NCBI GenBank assembly: GCA_028715505.1 | Contig: JAQURS010000005.1 | Span: 1-64,000, forward strand | Direction of reading: 5' to 3' | Source of the DNA: Patescibacteria group bacterium | Lineage (GTDB): Bacteria > Patescibacteriota > Patescibacteriia > 2-12-FULL-60-25 | Length of the DNA: 64,000 bases | Part shown: piece after piece, positions 16,986-26,203 of the stretch | Layout of the letters: each line of letters opens with the position of its first letter | Numbering within the stretch: the first letter of the stretch is position 1 | Position numbers and translations under genes: made by a program | Notes under the pieces: model-generated | Told to the model about the DNA's origin: nothing | Databases searched by the model: none | What the model saw: only the letters and a program-made list of their open reading frames with translations

Positions 16986-18002
16986 CTACTCAATAAACAT
17001 GGCGTCGCCGAACGAATAAAAACGATAGTTGTTTTTAATGGCTTCTCCGTAAGTTTCCAAAATGAATTTGCGTCCGGCATCAAGTTCGGACATTTTATTT
17101 TGCGCGAACGCGCTGACCAAAACGATCAGAGTAGACACTGGCAGATGGAAGTTGGTGATCAAGGCGTCCACGATTTTAAATTTATAGCCCGGTTTGATGA
17201 AGATATTTGTGAAACCGTTTTGAACATCCGATTCTAAAGACCGCACGGATGTCGTTCCGACGGCGATCACTCGGCCGCCGCGCCGCTTGGTTTCGTTGAT
17301 CAGGTTCAATATTTCTCGCGGCACATTGACCCACTCTTCGTGCATGATGTGATCTTCCAAATCCTCCGCGGTAATCGGCTTGAACGTGCCGAGGCCGACG
17401 TGCAAAGTCACGTACCCGAAATTAACGCCCTTAGTTTTTAACGTTTCAATCAGCTCAGGGGTGAAATGAAAACCAGCGGTGGGCGCGGCGGCTGAACCGA
17501 TCTTATCGGCGTAAACGGTTTGATAATCTTCCAGACTGTCCGATTGCGCGACATAAGGCGGAGTCGGCACTTGGCCGTGGCGATCCGTGAAAGCAAAGAC
17601 TTTCTCGTCGTCTAATTCGAAATGCAATAGCACAGATCCGTCATCCAATTTTTTTACCAACCTTGCTTTGACTTCTTCATCAAAGGTTAACGCATCTCCA
17701 AGAGAGATCTTTTTTAATCCCTTAACCATAGCCAGCCAGTCGCTGCCTTCAGGACGTAGCAGAAAGACCTCAAAGTCTTTTTGGTTGAAAGAGGCTTTGA
17801 GCCTGGCCTTAAAAACCTTGGTGTCATTCAAAACCAAAAGGTCACCCGGCTTAAGCAGGGAAGAGAGGTCGTAAAAATGACGGTGGCTGATATTGGCCTG
17901 CCCGCAATCCAAGACCATCAATTTGGAATGGTCTCGCGGCCGGATGGGGGCCTGGGCGATCCTTTCCGGCGGCAGTTCATACCAGAAATCTTGGGTTAAC
18001 AT
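16986..18002 (-). CDS. queA: S-adenosylmethionine:tRNA ribosyltransferase-isomerase
   Basis: QueA (338 residues) transfers the ribosyl part of SAM to preQ1 in tRNA to form epoxyqueuosine. Family hallmarks seen are FWYELPPERIAQAP at the N-terminus, RDHSKLMVLD, LLVLNDTKVFKARL, AAPTAGFHFTPEL, HVGLGTFKPI and the C-terminal NFHLPVSTLIVLVSAF and FYSFGDAMFI. The length is normal. On the minus strand TATTCT ends 6 nt before the ATG, so the mRNA is predicted leaderless. It is divergent from rpmE. Confidence 0.96.
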   Translation of the reverse strand: MLTQDFWYELPPERIAQAPIRPRDHSKLMVLDCGQANISHRHFYDLSSLLKPGDLLVLNDTKVFKARLKASFNQKDFEVFLLRPEGSDWLAMVKGLKKISLGDALTFDEEVKARLVKKLDDGSVLLHFELDDEKVFAFTDRHGQVPTPPYVAQSDSLEDYQTVYADKIGSAAAPTAGFHFTPELIETLKTKGVNFGYVTLHVGLGTFKPITAEDLEDHIMHEEWVNVPREILNLINETKRRGGRVIAVGTTSVRSLESDVQNGFTNIFIKPGYKFKIVDALITNFHLPVSTLIVLVSAFAQNKMSELDAGRKFILETYGEAIKNNYRFYSFGDAMFIE

Positions 18003-18068
18003 GGCCTTAGAATAGCTTAGGCAGGCGGCCTTGCCAAGCCGTCAGTTATCTGTTAATCTGTGCCCATT

Positions 18069-18377
18069 ATGAAAGCCGAAATCCATCCTACATATCATAC
18101 GGACGCCAAGATCGTCTGCGCTTGCGGCAATGAGATGACTGTGGGCTCAACCGTCAAGGAAATCCACGTTGAGTTGTGCGCCAAATGCCATCCTTTTTAC
18201 ACTGGCAAAAAAGTCCTGATCGACACCGAAGGCCGCGTTGAGAAGTTCAAGGGCAAGGCCGCCGCCAAGGAAGCGAAGAAGACCGTGCTCGGCAAAAAGG
18301 CCAAGACCGAAAAACGCGCCAAGGCCAAAGCCGAAAAGAGGGCCGCCAAACAACCGTCCATCTTGGTAGAAGAGTAG
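18069..18377 (+). CDS. rpmE: Ribosomal protein L31 with a basic tail
   Basis: From ATG 18069 the product is 102 residues: a normal L31 domain ([10 protein letters not shown] through [18 protein letters not shown]) with the zinc-type cysteines CACGN and CAKCHP. It is extended by a 35-residue Lys/Ala/Arg-rich tail. An in-frame GTG 9 nt upstream is rejected because the family starts at MK. The promoter TTGCCA-17-TAATCT lies just upstream. prfA follows in the same direction, a common pairing. Confidence 0.95.
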   Translation: MKAEIHPTYHTDAKIVCACGNEMTVGSTVKEIHVELCAKCHPFYTGKKVLIDTEGRVEKFKGKAAAKEAKKTVLGKKAKTEKRAKAKAEKRAAKQPSILVEE

Positions 18378-18423
18378 ATAAAAACCAGCTCCCCAGCCTA
18401 TAATGTTGGGGAGATGTTTTAAT

Positions 18424-19491
18424 ATGCCTGATTTGATCGAAAGCCTGAGACAGGCCGAAGCCAAGCTCGAAGAGCTGGAAGCCAAGATTGGCGATCCGGC
18501 GGTTTTGTCGAACCAGGATAAGCTTAAGGAAACTTCGCGCGCTTATTATCAAGCCAAGAATTTGGTTCAATCGGGCCAGGCTTTTGAAGCAATCAAAAAA
18601 GCCCTGGAAGAAGCCCAAGAAGCCGCGGGATCGGATGATGAAGAATTGAAGTCCATGGCTGAAGCCGAGTTGCCGCATCTCAAGGCCGAATTTGAAACAG
18701 CCAAGGAAGTTTTTGAGTTGGCTTTGATTCCTCCCGGTCCTTACGACCATGCCAACGCCATCGTTGAGGTCAGGGCAGGCGTGGGCGGCGAAGAGGCGGC
18801 CATTTTCGCGGGCGATATCTTCCGCATGCTGGTTCGTTTTGCGGAACGGCGCGGATGGAAGACGCAACTGGCTAGCGAATCTTTAGCCGAGCAAGGTGGA
18901 TACAAGGAAATTGTTTTTAACGTTCAAGGTCAGGGAGCTTACGGCACGCTAAAAACCGAGATGGGCGTGCACCGCGTGCAGCGCGTGCCGGTCACGGAAA
19001 AGCAGGGGAGAATACACACCTCCACCGCTACGGTGGCCGTTTTGCCTGAACTCGAGGAATCAGAGTTGAAAATTGACGCGAAAGATTTGAGAATTGATAC
19101 TTTTTGCGCCGGGGGCAAAGGCGGTCAATCCGTTAACACGACTTACTCAGCGGTCAGGATTACCCACATACCTACCAATACGGTGGTCAACTGCCAAGAT
19201 GAGCGATCACAACAGCAGAATCGTGAACGGGCCATGCAAATTTTACGCGCCAGAATTTGGGAGCAGCAAGAGATGAAAAGGCGCGAACAGTTGGATTCAG
19301 AACGCCGCGCCCAAATCGGCTCCGGCGACCGGTCAGAAAAGATAAGGACTTACAATTACCCTCAAGACAGGATCACGGATCATCGCATCAAAAAATCCTG
19401 GCATAACATCCAATATATCCTGGATGGCGACCTGGATCGGATCATAGCCGACGTTAAAAGCGGAAAAATGGGTAATGAGACGGAGGAATAA
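18424..19491 (+). CDS. prfA: Peptide chain release factor 1
   Basis: RF1 (about 355 residues) recognises UAA and UAG and triggers release of the finished protein. The anticodon-like PxT motif is PVT (189-191) in [15 protein letters not shown], the RF1 and not the RF2 form. The catalytic GGQ is at 233-235 within [15 protein letters not shown] 18424 is chosen because it gives the canonical N-terminus and has GGGGAG 11 nt upstream; an ATG at 18403 would add seven atypical residues. UGA is used as a stop elsewhere in the window, so RF2 should exist outside it. Confidence 0.95.
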   Translation: MPDLIESLRQAEAKLEELEAKIGDPAVLSNQDKLKETSRAYYQAKNLVQSGQAFEAIKKALEEAQEAAGSDDEELKSMAEAELPHLKAEFETAKEVFELALIPPGPYDHANAIVEVRAGVGGEEAAIFAGDIFRMLVRFAERRGWKTQLASESLAEQGGYKEIVFNVQGQGAYGTLKTEMGVHRVQRVPVTEKQGRIHTSTATVAVLPELEESELKIDAKDLRIDTFCAGGKGGQSVNTTYSAVRITHIPTNTVVNCQDERSQQQNRERAMQILRARIWEQQEMKRREQLDSERRAQIGSGDRSEKIRTYNYPQDRITDHRIKKSWHNIQYILDGDLDRIIADVKSGKMGNETEE

Positions 19492-19517
19492 GGCTAAAAT
19501 TAGGCATTTTTGACGGT

Positions 19518-19543
19518 AAAGCCCTTGACAAAAGGGCTTTTTT
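19518..19543 (+). terminator. prfA terminator with an embedded -35 box
   Basis: AAAGCCC pairs with GGGCTTT, followed by TTT. The loop is TTGACAAAA, and TTGACA (19525-19530) is 17 nt from TAATAG (19548-19553), so the same DNA ends prfA and starts the lipoprotein gene. Confidence 0.75.
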
Positions 19544-19596
19544 AGTGTAATAGAGAGGTACATAGGCTGTTAACCATCGCATAGGAGGAGATAGCG

Positions 19597-20391
19597 ATGC
19601 ACAAGATCACCCTCGTACTTTTCGTGTTTTGTTCGATTTTGGCCTTGGGATGCGGGGGTGGCGATTTCACCCCAGGCAACGGCACGGCGGATTCCGGCAT
19701 CGGAGATGCCAAGCCCGACAAGCCGCATGACGCCAACAAGCCGGATACTGATGCCGGTGACGCCAAGCCCGACGCTGACGCTCAGGCAGAGGATGCCAAG
19801 CCCGACGTCCTGCCCGAAGCGGAAGCCTCCATTCCAGAGGCTGGTGAAGAACCGGACGTCGAGTCGCCCGACGCTGACGCGGAGGTCGAAGCCGATGCCG
19901 AGCCACCGCCCGACGTGATCGAGGAGCCCGCGCCGACCGACTGCGAGAAGCTCGGAGTGATCGGCAAGGTGACGATCATTGTCCGCCACGACCCCGCCGC
20001 CTCGATCGAAGCGGGCATCAAGGTCCTGGCGGTCATGAGCAAGCTCACGTTCAATGACGCCTCGAAGAACACCAACTTCGAGACCACCTGCTGGGCGCTG
20101 CCTGGGCAGAAGGAGTTCGTTTGCCTGCCCCTCGGCAAGAATTCGCTCACGGTGGATGTCGAATCCGGCATGATTGTGGAGTTCGAGCCTGGCTCAACCT
20201 TCCCGAGCGTGCAGATCACCGACGGCGACGGATTCTGCACCACGCAGGATTGCCCGACTGGTGACTTCCTGGTTTGTTCCGGGAAGGAGAAAGAGCCGGT
20301 CTGCCGGGTCAAGAACGGCGTCTGGAATCCGCCCCAAGCCAAGGCCACTGGGCCCTGGGGTATCACCACCATCAAGTGCACCTTCCAATAA
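19597..20391 (+). CDS. Predicted lipoprotein with an acidic repeat linker
   Basis: The 264-residue product has a lipobox (LALGC, Cys19) after a hydrophobic signal, so it should be lipid-anchored. A long Asp/Ala/Pro/Glu-rich linker (20-110) repeats DAKPD and similar units. The globular C-terminal half (112-264) has seven or so cysteines, likely disulfide-bonded, and ends in IKCTFQ. ATG follows AGGAGG at good spacing. Codons are C/G-ending and lysine is mostly AAG. The layout resembles lipoproteins of Myxococcota, so transfer is possible. No enzyme family is recognised. Confidence 0.75.
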   Translation: MHKITLVLFVFCSILALGCGGGDFTPGNGTADSGIGDAKPDKPHDANKPDTDAGDAKPDADAQAEDAKPDVLPEAEASIPEAGEEPDVESPDADAEVEADAEPPPDVIEEPAPTDCEKLGVIGKVTIIVRHDPAASIEAGIKVLAVMSKLTFNDASKNTNFETTCWALPGQKEFVCLPLGKNSLTVDVESGMIVEFEPGSTFPSVQITDGDGFCTTQDCPTGDFLVCSGKEKEPVCRVKNGVWNPPQAKATGPWGITTIKCTFQ

Positions 20392-20393
20392 TG

Positions 20394-20413
20394 CTGGCCG
20401 ACGGTTCGGCCAG
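20394..20413 (+). terminator. Hairpin after the lipoprotein gene
   Basis: CTGGCCGA pairs with TCGGCCAG. The tail TCCCTCCCTTT is only weakly T-rich; a second stem (TAGGCCCT/AGGGTCTA, to about 20459) followed by TTAATTTT may complete termination. Confidence 0.5.
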
Positions 20414-20485
20414 TCCCTCCCTTTGATAGGCCCTGCGCTGTTCTGGCGACAAGGGTCTATTAATTTTGCCTAGAGGGGAGAAATC

Positions 20486-20515
20486 TTGACGATTATCACG
20501 TTTTATTGCTAAACT
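20486..20515 (+). promoter_or_regulatory. Promoter of rpsB
   Basis: TTGACG (20486-20491), an 18-nt spacer ending in TGC and TAAACT (20510-20515). Confidence 0.7.
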
Positions 20516-20693
20516 GCGCACGCCAATTTAGGCAATCTAATTATCCAAATGTCCCTTAACTGGGACAAAATTCCCACCTTTGACTCTAGTTGTTTAGGAG
20601 CCTGTCTGCCTCGCTTGGCGAAGTGGATCCCTAAGCTCGTCAAAGAGAGGTCTAAGGCTCTCGGGCTTATAACGGCCGCGAGATCAAAACATT
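20516..20693 (+). promoter_or_regulatory. Long rpsB leader, possible S2 autoregulatory RNA
   Basis: The 170-nt untranslated leader of rpsB contains the hairpin GTCCC/GGGAC (near 20551-20566) and several further pairable segments, while most core genes here have almost no leader. S2 represses its own mRNA in known bacteria, so an autogenous site is plausible. The structure was not matched to a known family. Confidence 0.4.
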
Positions 20694-21470
20694 ATGGCTA
20701 AGGTCCCCACGCTCGTGGAGATGCTGGAAGCCGGCGCCCATTTCGGTCACCGCACTTCCAAGTGGCATCCCAAGATGAAGCAATACCTTTTTGGCTCACG
20801 CCAAGGTATTCACATTATTAACCTCGAGGCTACCCAGAAAGCTTTGGATGAGGCCTTGAATTTTTGCAAGCAGATAACGTCACGCGGTGGCGTCGTTTTG
20901 TTTGTCGGCACGAAAAAGCAGGCCGCCCCGATCATCGAGGCCGCGGCCAGGGACGCCGGCATGCCCCACATCAGCAAGCGCTGGTTGGGTGGCACCATGA
21001 CGAACTTTTCCGTGATCGCCCAATTGCTTAAGCGTTTCAAGGATTTAAAGCGCAGGCAGGAAAAAGGCGAGCTCGGCAAGTACACTAAACTCGAACAGTT
21101 AAAGTTCAGCGAACAGATCAAAATGTTGGAAGATAAGGTGGGCGGCATCCAAGACATGACTCGCATCCCGGACGCCATTTTCATCGAAGATATCCATAAA
21201 GATAAAACGGCTTTGGCCGAAGCCTCGCGCCGAGGCATCAAGGTCATCGCCATCTGCGATTCCAACGTTAATCCGAAAGACGTCGATTATCCCATTCCGG
21301 CTAACGATGACGCGGTCAAGGCCATCAGCCTGATCGTTGGTTTGGTCGGCCAGGCCTGCAAACAAGGCAAGGATGAATGGGAAGCCAATCGCTCGCGTTT
21401 GGCCGGCGCTTTGCTCCAAGGTGGCCCTCGCGAAATCCGGAAGCCCCAGGAACACAAGCAAGATCGATAA
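20694..21470 (+). CDS. rpsB: Ribosomal protein S2
   Basis: This 258-residue small-subunit protein shows the S2 pattern: PTLVEMLEAGAHFGHRTSKWHPKMKQYLFG, VLFVGTKKQA, ISKRWLGGTMTNF and PDAIFIEDIHKDKTALAEASRRGIKVIAICDSNVNP. The C-terminal tail is short and basic. It is followed by tsf, the usual bacterial order. Confidence 0.97.
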   Translation: MAKVPTLVEMLEAGAHFGHRTSKWHPKMKQYLFGSRQGIHIINLEATQKALDEALNFCKQITSRGGVVLFVGTKKQAAPIIEAAARDAGMPHISKRWLGGTMTNFSVIAQLLKRFKDLKRRQEKGELGKYTKLEQLKFSEQIKMLEDKVGGIQDMTRIPDAIFIEDIHKDKTALAEASRRGIKVIAICDSNVNPKDVDYPIPANDDAVKAISLIVGLVGQACKQGKDEWEANRSRLAGALLQGGPREIRKPQEHKQDR

Positions 21471-21486
21471 ATTATAAATTTAAATT

Positions 21487-21510
21487 GTCATTGCATGTTC
21501 GCAATGACAG
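21487..21510. repeat. Palindromic repeat between rpsB and tsf
   Basis: TGTCATTGC and GCAATGACA form a perfect 9-bp hairpin with loop ATGTTC. Related TGTCAT-ended palindromes occur at 32499-32592 and 40891-40972 in this window. Confidence 0.6.
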
Positions 21511-21528
21511 AATAGTAAATTGAACTTT

Positions 21529-22137
21529 ATGTCAGACGCAAGAACAGTCGCGGAATTACGCGAAAAAACTGGAGCCGGCATGATGGCCTGCAAGAAGGCT
21601 TTGGATTTGGCGGGCGGCGACATGCAAAAAGCCATTGAAGAGCTCCGCAAGATGGGCGAGATGAAAGCCGCCCAAAAAACGGCCGAACGCACCACGGCCG
21701 AAGGTTTGATTTTCACCTACCTCCATCACAACAAAAAAATGGCGGCCATGCTCGAACTCCAATGCGAGTCTGATTTCGTGGCCACCAACGAAGAGTTCTT
21801 GGCTTTTGGCAATGACTTGGTTATGCAGGTCGCGGCCATGAACCCGGATTTCGTTTCGCCCGAATCCATCCCGACCGAAGCAATGGAACGCCAACGAGAA
21901 CTCTTCCTGCAGGAATTGGCCGAAGACAAGAAACCCGACGATATCAAAGCCAAAATTATCCAAGGCAAACTCGACAAATGGATGAACGACATTTGTTTGA
22001 CCAAGCAAGGTTTCTTCAAGGATGAAGAAAAGACGGTCGAGCAGCTGCTCACCGAAAAGATCGCCAAGATCGGCGAAAAGATTGTGATCGCGCGCTTTGT
22101 GCGATGGGAGTTGGGCAAAAAAGGAACGAGTTGTTAA
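21529..22137 (+). CDS. tsf: Elongation factor Ts
   Basis: EF-Ts (about 202 residues) recycles EF-Tu by exchanging GDP for GTP. The N-terminal UBA-like domain reads TVAELREKTGAGMMACKKAL, and the EF-Tu-contacting core contains ELQCESDFVATNEEF (family NCETDFVARNxxF). ATG 21529 gives the family start; a TTG 9 nt earlier is rejected. The C-terminus ends WELGKKGTSC. Confidence 0.96.
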   Translation: MSDARTVAELREKTGAGMMACKKALDLAGGDMQKAIEELRKMGEMKAAQKTAERTTAEGLIFTYLHHNKKMAAMLELQCESDFVATNEEFLAFGNDLVMQVAAMNPDFVSPESIPTEAMERQRELFLQELAEDKKPDDIKAKIIQGKLDKWMNDICLTKQGFFKDEEKTVEQLLTEKIAKIGEKIVIARFVRWELGKKGTSC

Positions 22138-22147
22138 CAAAAATATA

Positions 22148-22182
22148 ACAGCCGCCGTGGATTGACATGGCGGCTGTTTTTT
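22148..22182 (+). terminator. tsf terminator with an embedded -35 box
   Basis: ACAGCCGCC pairs perfectly with GGCGGCTGT, followed by TTTTTT. TTGACA (22162-22167) lies in the loop and is 17 nt from TAGCCT (22185-22190) preceded by TGT, so this also looks like the promoter of the next gene. Confidence 0.8.
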
Positions 22183-22258
22183 GTTAGCCTCGATCCAGCT
22201 CGCGGCATTTCGTTGCGGCAATCGGGTCATGGTAAGCCCGTCCGAAAGGAGAATTACG

Positions 22259-22705
22259 ATGATCGAATCTACGGTGTACGTTGATATCCAAGAGGTGGGC
22301 AAGTTCATGGCTCAGGTTGCCACGGGGGCGAAGCTATTCGCAGCAGTCATGAAGGGGGTCTACACCCTCCAACAGTACTTTTTGATCTTGCGAATGTCGG
22401 ACCAAAACTACCGCAAGAATCAGCCGAGCGTGGAGAAGTTGCTTCCAGAGCTCGTTACTGAGTGGCACATCCAGCGTTCATCGGAGCAGGAAAAGACTTT
22501 GCGGATCACGGCTCAATTCGCGCAGCGAGTTCAATTCACGATCAAGCCCGCGGCATCCATGGGGGAGCCGACCGATCAAACTGGCTTGGAGGTTGATGTT
22601 GAGTTCTGTTCCGGAGAACAACGCCTTCTGTGTATGAACATTGGATGGTCTATGCATAAAGGGGCGGCAACATCGTGTAATTTATGCATGAGGTCTCCTG
22701 CCTAA
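22259..22705 (+). CDS. Uncharacterised 148-residue protein
   Basis: ATG 22259 follows AAAGGAG. An amphipathic helical N-terminal part (10-45) is followed by mixed strands, and the C-terminus has cysteines (CSGEQRLLCMNIGW and SCNLCM). No signal peptide or clear membrane helix and no known domain. It has its own promoter inside the tsf terminator and its own terminator, whose left arm includes the stop codon. It belongs to the Shine-Dalgarno-led orphan set. Confidence 0.65.
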   Translation: MIESTVYVDIQEVGKFMAQVATGAKLFAAVMKGVYTLQQYFLILRMSDQNYRKNQPSVEKLLPELVTEWHIQRSSEQEKTLRITAQFAQRVQFTIKPAASMGEPTDQTGLEVDVEFCSGEQRLLCMNIGWSMHKGAATSCNLCMRSPA

Positions 22706-22731
22706 CGGCTTAGCCGTTGGGCTATTTTTTT
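22700..22731 (+). terminator. Terminator overlapping the stop codon
   Basis: GCCTAACGGC pairs with GCCGTTGGGC (10 bp with one wobble), followed by TATTTTTTT. The TAA stop lies inside the left arm. Confidence 0.8.
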
Positions 22732-22751
22732 ACCTAAACCATCATAAAATC

Positions 22752-22780
22752 TTGACTTTTAAGGCTTAAAATCGTAAACT
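22752..22780 (+). promoter_or_regulatory. Promoter of infB (leaderless type)
   Basis: TTGACT (22752-22757), a 17-nt spacer and TAAACT (22775-22780) end 7 nt before the infB ATG. Confidence 0.75.
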
Positions 22781-22787
22781 GTGCGCC

Positions 22788-24815
22788 ATGAATGTTAGCG
22801 ATTTGGCTCGTCGCCTAAAGGTGACCCCGCAAGAACTCCTGGATAAACTGCCGGAGCTCGGTTTTGATATTGGCGCTCGAGCCATCAAAATCGACAACGT
22901 GATGGCCGAGAAAATTTTCCGCAAATGGACGGAGAGGGCCAGGCGCGAACGCTTGCGCGGGCAGTTGCTGGCCAATAGCCAACAGGCTAATCGGGCTGCT
23001 CAAGAGGCGGTCGTGAAAAAAGAAATTTTCCTGCCTGAGATCATTATCGTGCGCGAATTGGCCGGCAAGCTCAATTTGCCGGTGACGCGCGTCATTCAAG
23101 AGTTGATGCGGGCCGGCATCTTGGCTTCGCAGAACGAACGCCTTGATTTTGAGACGGCCGCCATCATCGCGGACGAACTCGGCTTTGAAGCCAAGCGCGA
23201 AGATAAAACGGGCGAGAGCACGCAATCCGTCCAAGCCCAGGATCGCTTGAAGGAAATTTTAGATAACCAAATTACGGCGCAGGTCGTGTCCCGTCCTCCG
23301 GTCGTGGTCGTCATGGGCCACGTTGACCACGGCAAAACCAGGACTTTGGACGCCATCCGTAAGACTAACGTCATGGAAGGCGAAGCGGGCGGCATCACGC
23401 AACACATTGGCGCTTACCAAGTCACGCGCAAAGGCCGCATGATGACCTTTATCGACACGCCGGGCCACGAGGCCTTTACGGTCATGCGCTCGCGCGGCGC
23501 CAAAGTCGCGGATATCGCCATCTTGGTCGTGGCCGCCGATGACGGCGTGCAACCGCAAACCAAAGAAGTTATCGACATCATCCACGCGGCTCATCTGCCG
23601 TTCATCGTGGCTTTAAATAAAATCGACAAACCCGAAGCCGACCCGGATCGCGTGCTGGCCCAATTGGCCGATTACGGCGTGACGACCGAAGCTTGGGGAG
23701 GCAACGTGCCAGTTGTAAAAATTTCTGCCAAGCAGGGGATGGGCATCGACGACCTTCTGGAAATGATTTTGCTTTTGGCTGACTTGAACGCGGACCAGAT
23801 CAAGGCTGACCCGTCGCGTTTGGCGGCCGGCACCATCATCGAGTCCCACGTGGACAAGGCCGAGGGTCCGGTGGCCACCGTCTTGGTCCAAACCGGCACT
23901 TTGCACCGCAACGATTGGATGGGCATCAGCGGCAGTTTGTACGGCCGCGTGCGCGCCATGCGCGATTGGAACGGCAAGATGTTGGAAGAAGCCGGGCCGG
24001 GCGTGCCGGTCAAAGTTTTGGGTTTTAAAGTTGCGCCGGCCGTGGGTGACATAGTTGAAGTTCCCAAAGATTTTCATGAATTGGAAAGGAAAGCCAAGAC
24101 CAGCCAACAGATTGCTAACCAGTTTACGGCCGTTAAAGCGCCTAAAGCCGAAGGTGAAGGCGAAAAGAAAAAACTTGCCCTGAATATCGTCCTCAAAGCC
24201 GACGTTTTGGGTTCGCTCGAAGCCATTTTGGGCATGCTGGAAAAGATCGACCACGAATACGTGGGCGTTGAAGTTTTAAAGAAAGGCTTGGGAAACATCA
24301 CGGAGAGCGACATCGAAAGCGCGGCCGCCGCCACGCCCTCGGTCGTCTACGGCTTTAACACGGTAGCCACTCCGGCCGCTTCGGTTATGGCTCGCGAGGG
24401 TAAAGTTGAAATCAAGCAGGTCAAAATCATTTATGAGTTGATCGACGACATTGTGGCCCGCCTTAACAAGCTGTTGCCGCCCGAAGTCGTCCGCACGCCG
24501 CTGGGGAGCGGGGAAGTGGTGGCCATTTTCCGCACTGAAAAGGATCGCATGGTGGTTGGCACCAAGATCAGGCAAGGCATGGTCAAAGACGGCGCCAAAC
24601 TGATCGTCTGGCGCAAGGAAAACGGCGGAGATGAGCAGCCGGTCGGCGAAGGCGTTATTGAATCGCTCCAAGTCGGCAAAGAAAAGGTCAAGGAAGTCCA
24701 ACAGGGCCAGGAGTGCGGCATCTCGTACCGGGGCAAGGAAAAACTGCAAGCCGGCGACCGGTTGGAAATTTTCCACGAAGAGACTAAAATACGCAAAGTC
24801 GAAATTCAACGTTAA
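22788..24815 (+). CDS. infB: Translation initiation factor IF-2
   Basis: IF-2 (675 residues) brings initiator tRNA to the ribosome. The N-terminal IF2_N helix domain (about 1-70) is followed by the GTPase: G1 GHVDHGKT (177-184), G2 [11 protein letters not shown]3 DTPGH, G4 NKID and G5 SAKQGMG. After the P-loop the usual TTLLD reads RTLD, a small deviation. Domains II to IV follow. It lacks the long low-complexity N-terminal extension of many bacteria, in keeping with a streamlined genome. It probably heads an operon with trxA. Confidence 0.96.
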   Translation: MNVSDLARRLKVTPQELLDKLPELGFDIGARAIKIDNVMAEKIFRKWTERARRERLRGQLLANSQQANRAAQEAVVKKEIFLPEIIIVRELAGKLNLPVTRVIQELMRAGILASQNERLDFETAAIIADELGFEAKREDKTGESTQSVQAQDRLKEILDNQITAQVVSRPPVVVVMGHVDHGKTRTLDAIRKTNVMEGEAGGITQHIGAYQVTRKGRMMTFIDTPGHEAFTVMRSRGAKVADIAILVVAADDGVQPQTKEVIDIIHAAHLPFIVALNKIDKPEADPDRVLAQLADYGVTTEAWGGNVPVVKISAKQGMGIDDLLEMILLLADLNADQIKADPSRLAAGTIIESHVDKAEGPVATVLVQTGTLHRNDWMGISGSLYGRVRAMRDWNGKMLEEAGPGVPVKVLGFKVAPAVGDIVEVPKDFHELERKAKTSQQIANQFTAVKAPKAEGEGEKKKLALNIVLKADVLGSLEAILGMLEKIDHEYVGVEVLKKGLGNITESDIESAAAATPSVVYGFNTVATPAASVMAREGKVEIKQVKIIYELIDDIVARLNKLLPPEVVRTPLGSGEVVAIFRTEKDRMVVGTKIRQGMVKDGAKLIVWRKENGGDEQPVGEGVIESLQVGKEKVKEVQQGQECGISYRGKEKLQAGDRLEIFHEETKIRKVEIQR

Positions 24816-24829
24816 CCAAACAATCATTT

Positions 24830-25147
24830 ATGGAGCTTGTCGTTACCCAAGAGAACTTTGAAAAAGAGGTCATGAATTCTGACCTGCCGGTCCTGGTGGA
24901 TTTTTGGGCCCCTTGGTGCGGGCCGTGCCGCATGATGTCGCCGATCGTGGACGAACTGGCGACCGAACTCGACGGCAAGATGAAAATCGCCAAAATCAAC
25001 GTGGACGAGAATTCCGGGATCGCCGGCCAGTATAACGTGATGTCGATTCCAACTTTCCTAATCATCAATAAGGGCATGGTGGCCGAGCAGCTGGTGGGAG
25101 GCATGGCTAAAGAGGCCTTGAAGGAAAAGATCGGGAAATATCTTTAA
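24830..25147 (+). CDS. trxA: Thioredoxin
   Basis: This 105-residue thioredoxin has the redox site WCGPC (29-33) in VDFWAPWCGPCRMM and the cis-proline segment SIPTFLI. It reduces disulfides in the cytoplasm. The length is normal. It starts 14 nt after infB and has no clear ribosome-binding site. Confidence 0.96.
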   Translation: MELVVTQENFEKEVMNSDLPVLVDFWAPWCGPCRMMSPIVDELATELDGKMKIAKINVDENSGIAGQYNVMSIPTFLIINKGMVAEQLVGGMAKEALKEKIGKYL

Positions 25148-25195
25148 AGAGCGAGCAGTTACAAAAGGGGCCATTTATGGTACCCTTTTTGGCAT

Positions 25196-26203
25196 ATGAC
25201 AAACATCGCAATCAATGGTTTTGGCCGCATAGGCCGAGGCGTTTTTAAAGCCGGTTACGGCAAAAAAGGTTTCAATGTCGTGGCTATCAACGACCTCACG
25301 GATTCCAAAACTTTGGCCCATTTGCTGAAACATGATTCCACTTACCGCACTTGGGACAGGGAAGTTAAATTCGACGAAAAAAACATCATCGTGGACGGCC
25401 ATAAGATCCCGGTCGTGGCGGAAAAAGACCCGACCAAGCTGCCCTGGGGTAAAATGAAAGTCGACGTGGTTTTGGAATGCACGGGAAGGTTCACGGACGA
25501 GGAAGGTGCGGGCCAACATCTCAAGGCAGGCGCCAAGCGGGTCGTTATCTCCGCGCCAGCCAAGGGCGGCAATGTCCCAACCCACGTGATCGGCGTCAAC
25601 GAGAAATCAGCCGGCAAGAAAGCCAAGGTCATCAATAACGCTTCCTGCACCACCAATTGTATTGCTCCAGTGGCAGCCATCATCCACGCGGCTTTTGGGG
25701 TCAAGAAAGCCATGATGACCACCATCCATTCCTATACGGCCGATCAGGTTCTCCAGGACGGCCCGCATAAGGACTTGCGGCGCGCGCGTTCGGCGGCGCA
25801 AAACATTGTGCCGACGACTACCGGAGCGGCCATTGCCACGACCGAAGTCATCCCCGAACTCAAAGGATTATTCGATGGCATTTCCATTCGCGTGCCCACG
25901 CCTTGCGTTTCGATTGCTGACTTCACGTTTTTGATTAAGAAGAAGACGACTAAGGATGAGATTAATAGTGTCCTTAAAAAAGCGGCCAAGAATCCTATTT
26001 ACAAACATATTCTTGAAGTCACGGAAGAACCATTAGTCTCATCAGATTTCATTGGTAATCAAGCCTCGGCTATCATCGACCTCCCGTTCACGCAAGTCGT
26101 GGACGGCGACATGATTAAGGTTTTGGCCTGGTATGACAATGAGTGGGGCTATTCGAACCGTTTGGCTGAGATCGCGTTGGAAGTGGGCAAGAACATCCGA
26201 TGA
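25196..26203 (+). CDS. gap: Glyceraldehyde-3-phosphate dehydrogenase
   Basis: Class I GAPDH (335 residues) oxidises glyceraldehyde-3-phosphate in glycolysis. The NAD-binding start is INGFGRIGRG, the catalytic cysteine is C151 in ASCTTNC, and the HSYTADQ and WYDNEWGYSNR segments are present. It begins the run gap, phosphoesterase, pgk, eno. Its stop overlaps the next start (ATGA). Confidence 0.97.
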   Translation: MTNIAINGFGRIGRGVFKAGYGKKGFNVVAINDLTDSKTLAHLLKHDSTYRTWDREVKFDEKNIIVDGHKIPVVAEKDPTKLPWGKMKVDVVLECTGRFTDEEGAGQHLKAGAKRVVISAPAKGGNVPTHVIGVNEKSAGKKAKVINNASCTTNCIAPVAAIIHAAFGVKKAMMTTIHSYTADQVLQDGPHKDLRRARSAAQNIVPTTTGAAIATTEVIPELKGLFDGISIRVPTPCVSIADFTFLIKKKTTKDEINSVLKKAAKNPIYKHILEVTEEPLVSSDFIGNQASAIIDLPFTQVVDGDMIKVLAWYDNEWGYSNRLAEIALEVGKNIR

